64,000 nucleotides of DNA from Chryseobacterium populi. GTDB lineage: Bacteria; Bacteroidota; Bacteroidia; Flavobacteriales; Weeksellaceae. The notes under the pieces were generated by a model. It searched no databases and was not told the origin of the DNA. It saw only the letters and a program-made list of their open reading frames with translations. Each line of letters starts with the position of its first letter. Position 1 is the stretch's first letter. Made by a program: the position numbers and the translations under genes. Below, piece after piece: positions 63,944 through 64,000 of the stretch. The stretch lies in contig NZ_AKJY01000003.1 in NCBI RefSeq assembly GCF_000282115.1, positions 114,741 to 178,740 on the forward strand, given 5' to 3'.

Positions 63944-64000
63944 TTCTGTCTCGTCCTGAAAAAGGTTGACTACAAAATCATAAAAACAGTCACTCTTATG

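Noticed and set aside
1..64000. tRNA, rRNA, insertion sequence or prophage genes
   Set aside because: I looked for transposase/integrase-like proteins and for tRNA-like cloverleaf sequences ending in CCA-type stems and found none I could support.

Overview
The window is typical chromosomal DNA of a member of the Flavobacteriia, most likely Chryseobacterium or a close relative (Epilithonimonas, Kaistella). I infer this from the low GC, the secreted enzymes with type IX secretion (T9SS) sorting tails, the flavobacterial -7 box TAnnTTTG before many genes, the bacillithiol-type YtxJ and YfiT proteins, the many Crp/Fnr paralogues and the family-level look of nearly every protein. I see no rRNA, tRNA, CRISPR array, prophage or insertion sequence.

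Region by region. Up to 719: end of a secreted calcium-dependent PI-phospholipase C-like protein. 1.0-4.8 kb: a small-molecule redox block (beta-hydroxyacid dehydrogenase, DoxX, PPC/DUF296 protein, SDR, AraC regulator). 4.95-8.56 kb: the 'ligase-associated' DNA repair cassette, with exonuclease and ATP-dependent ligase intact but the helicase and PdeM nuclease joined and broken by one deletion. 8.6-10.4 kb: a metallo-beta-lactamase fold hydrolase, the remnants of two regulators and a second PPC protein. 10.4-16.7 kb: nucleosidase, MFS exporter, TetR, small membrane proteins with a rhodanese, an F420-type reductase, Crp/Fnr. 15.9-21.1 kb: a TonB receptor plus periplasmic tyrosine-type phosphatase, divergent from a membrane-anchored AraC regulator. 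21.5-24.4 kb: a stress-type cluster (two SDRs, CinA) whose upstream gene is a Crp/Fnr::catalase chimera. 24.9-29.3 kb: DMT transporter/MocR pair and a bacillithiol-linked operon. 29.4-36.4 kb: pncA, RluB-type pseudouridine synthase, aroB, three tandem outer-membrane beta-barrel genes, GDPD. 36.6-40.6 kb: purF and purC separated by a small inverted-repeat element, then a DUF3307/SatD pair. 40.8-51.2 kb: two large T9SS-exported enzymes, acyl-CoA dehydrogenase, DinB and small genes. 51.3-55.6 kb: leuACDB. 55.7-63.9 kb: a helical-repeat protein, thrS, infC, alpha/beta hydrolase, GT-C membrane protein, rpmI, rplT.

The best leads are not a new multi-gene system. They are (i) a -24/-12 (sigma-54-like) motif with identical spacing before all three tandem beta-barrel genes, (ii) two identical-architecture inverted repeats before the self-contained SatD regulator, (iii) a 425-bp element with 26-bp terminal inverted repeats enclosing a dead four-helix-bundle gene, (iv) two deletion-made chimeric pseudogenes (helicase/PdeM and Crp/catalase), and (v) a 26-bp perfect palindrome between a TetR gene and a membrane-protein operon. 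Several regulators are in decay, which suggests ongoing loss of accessory control and stress functions in this strain.
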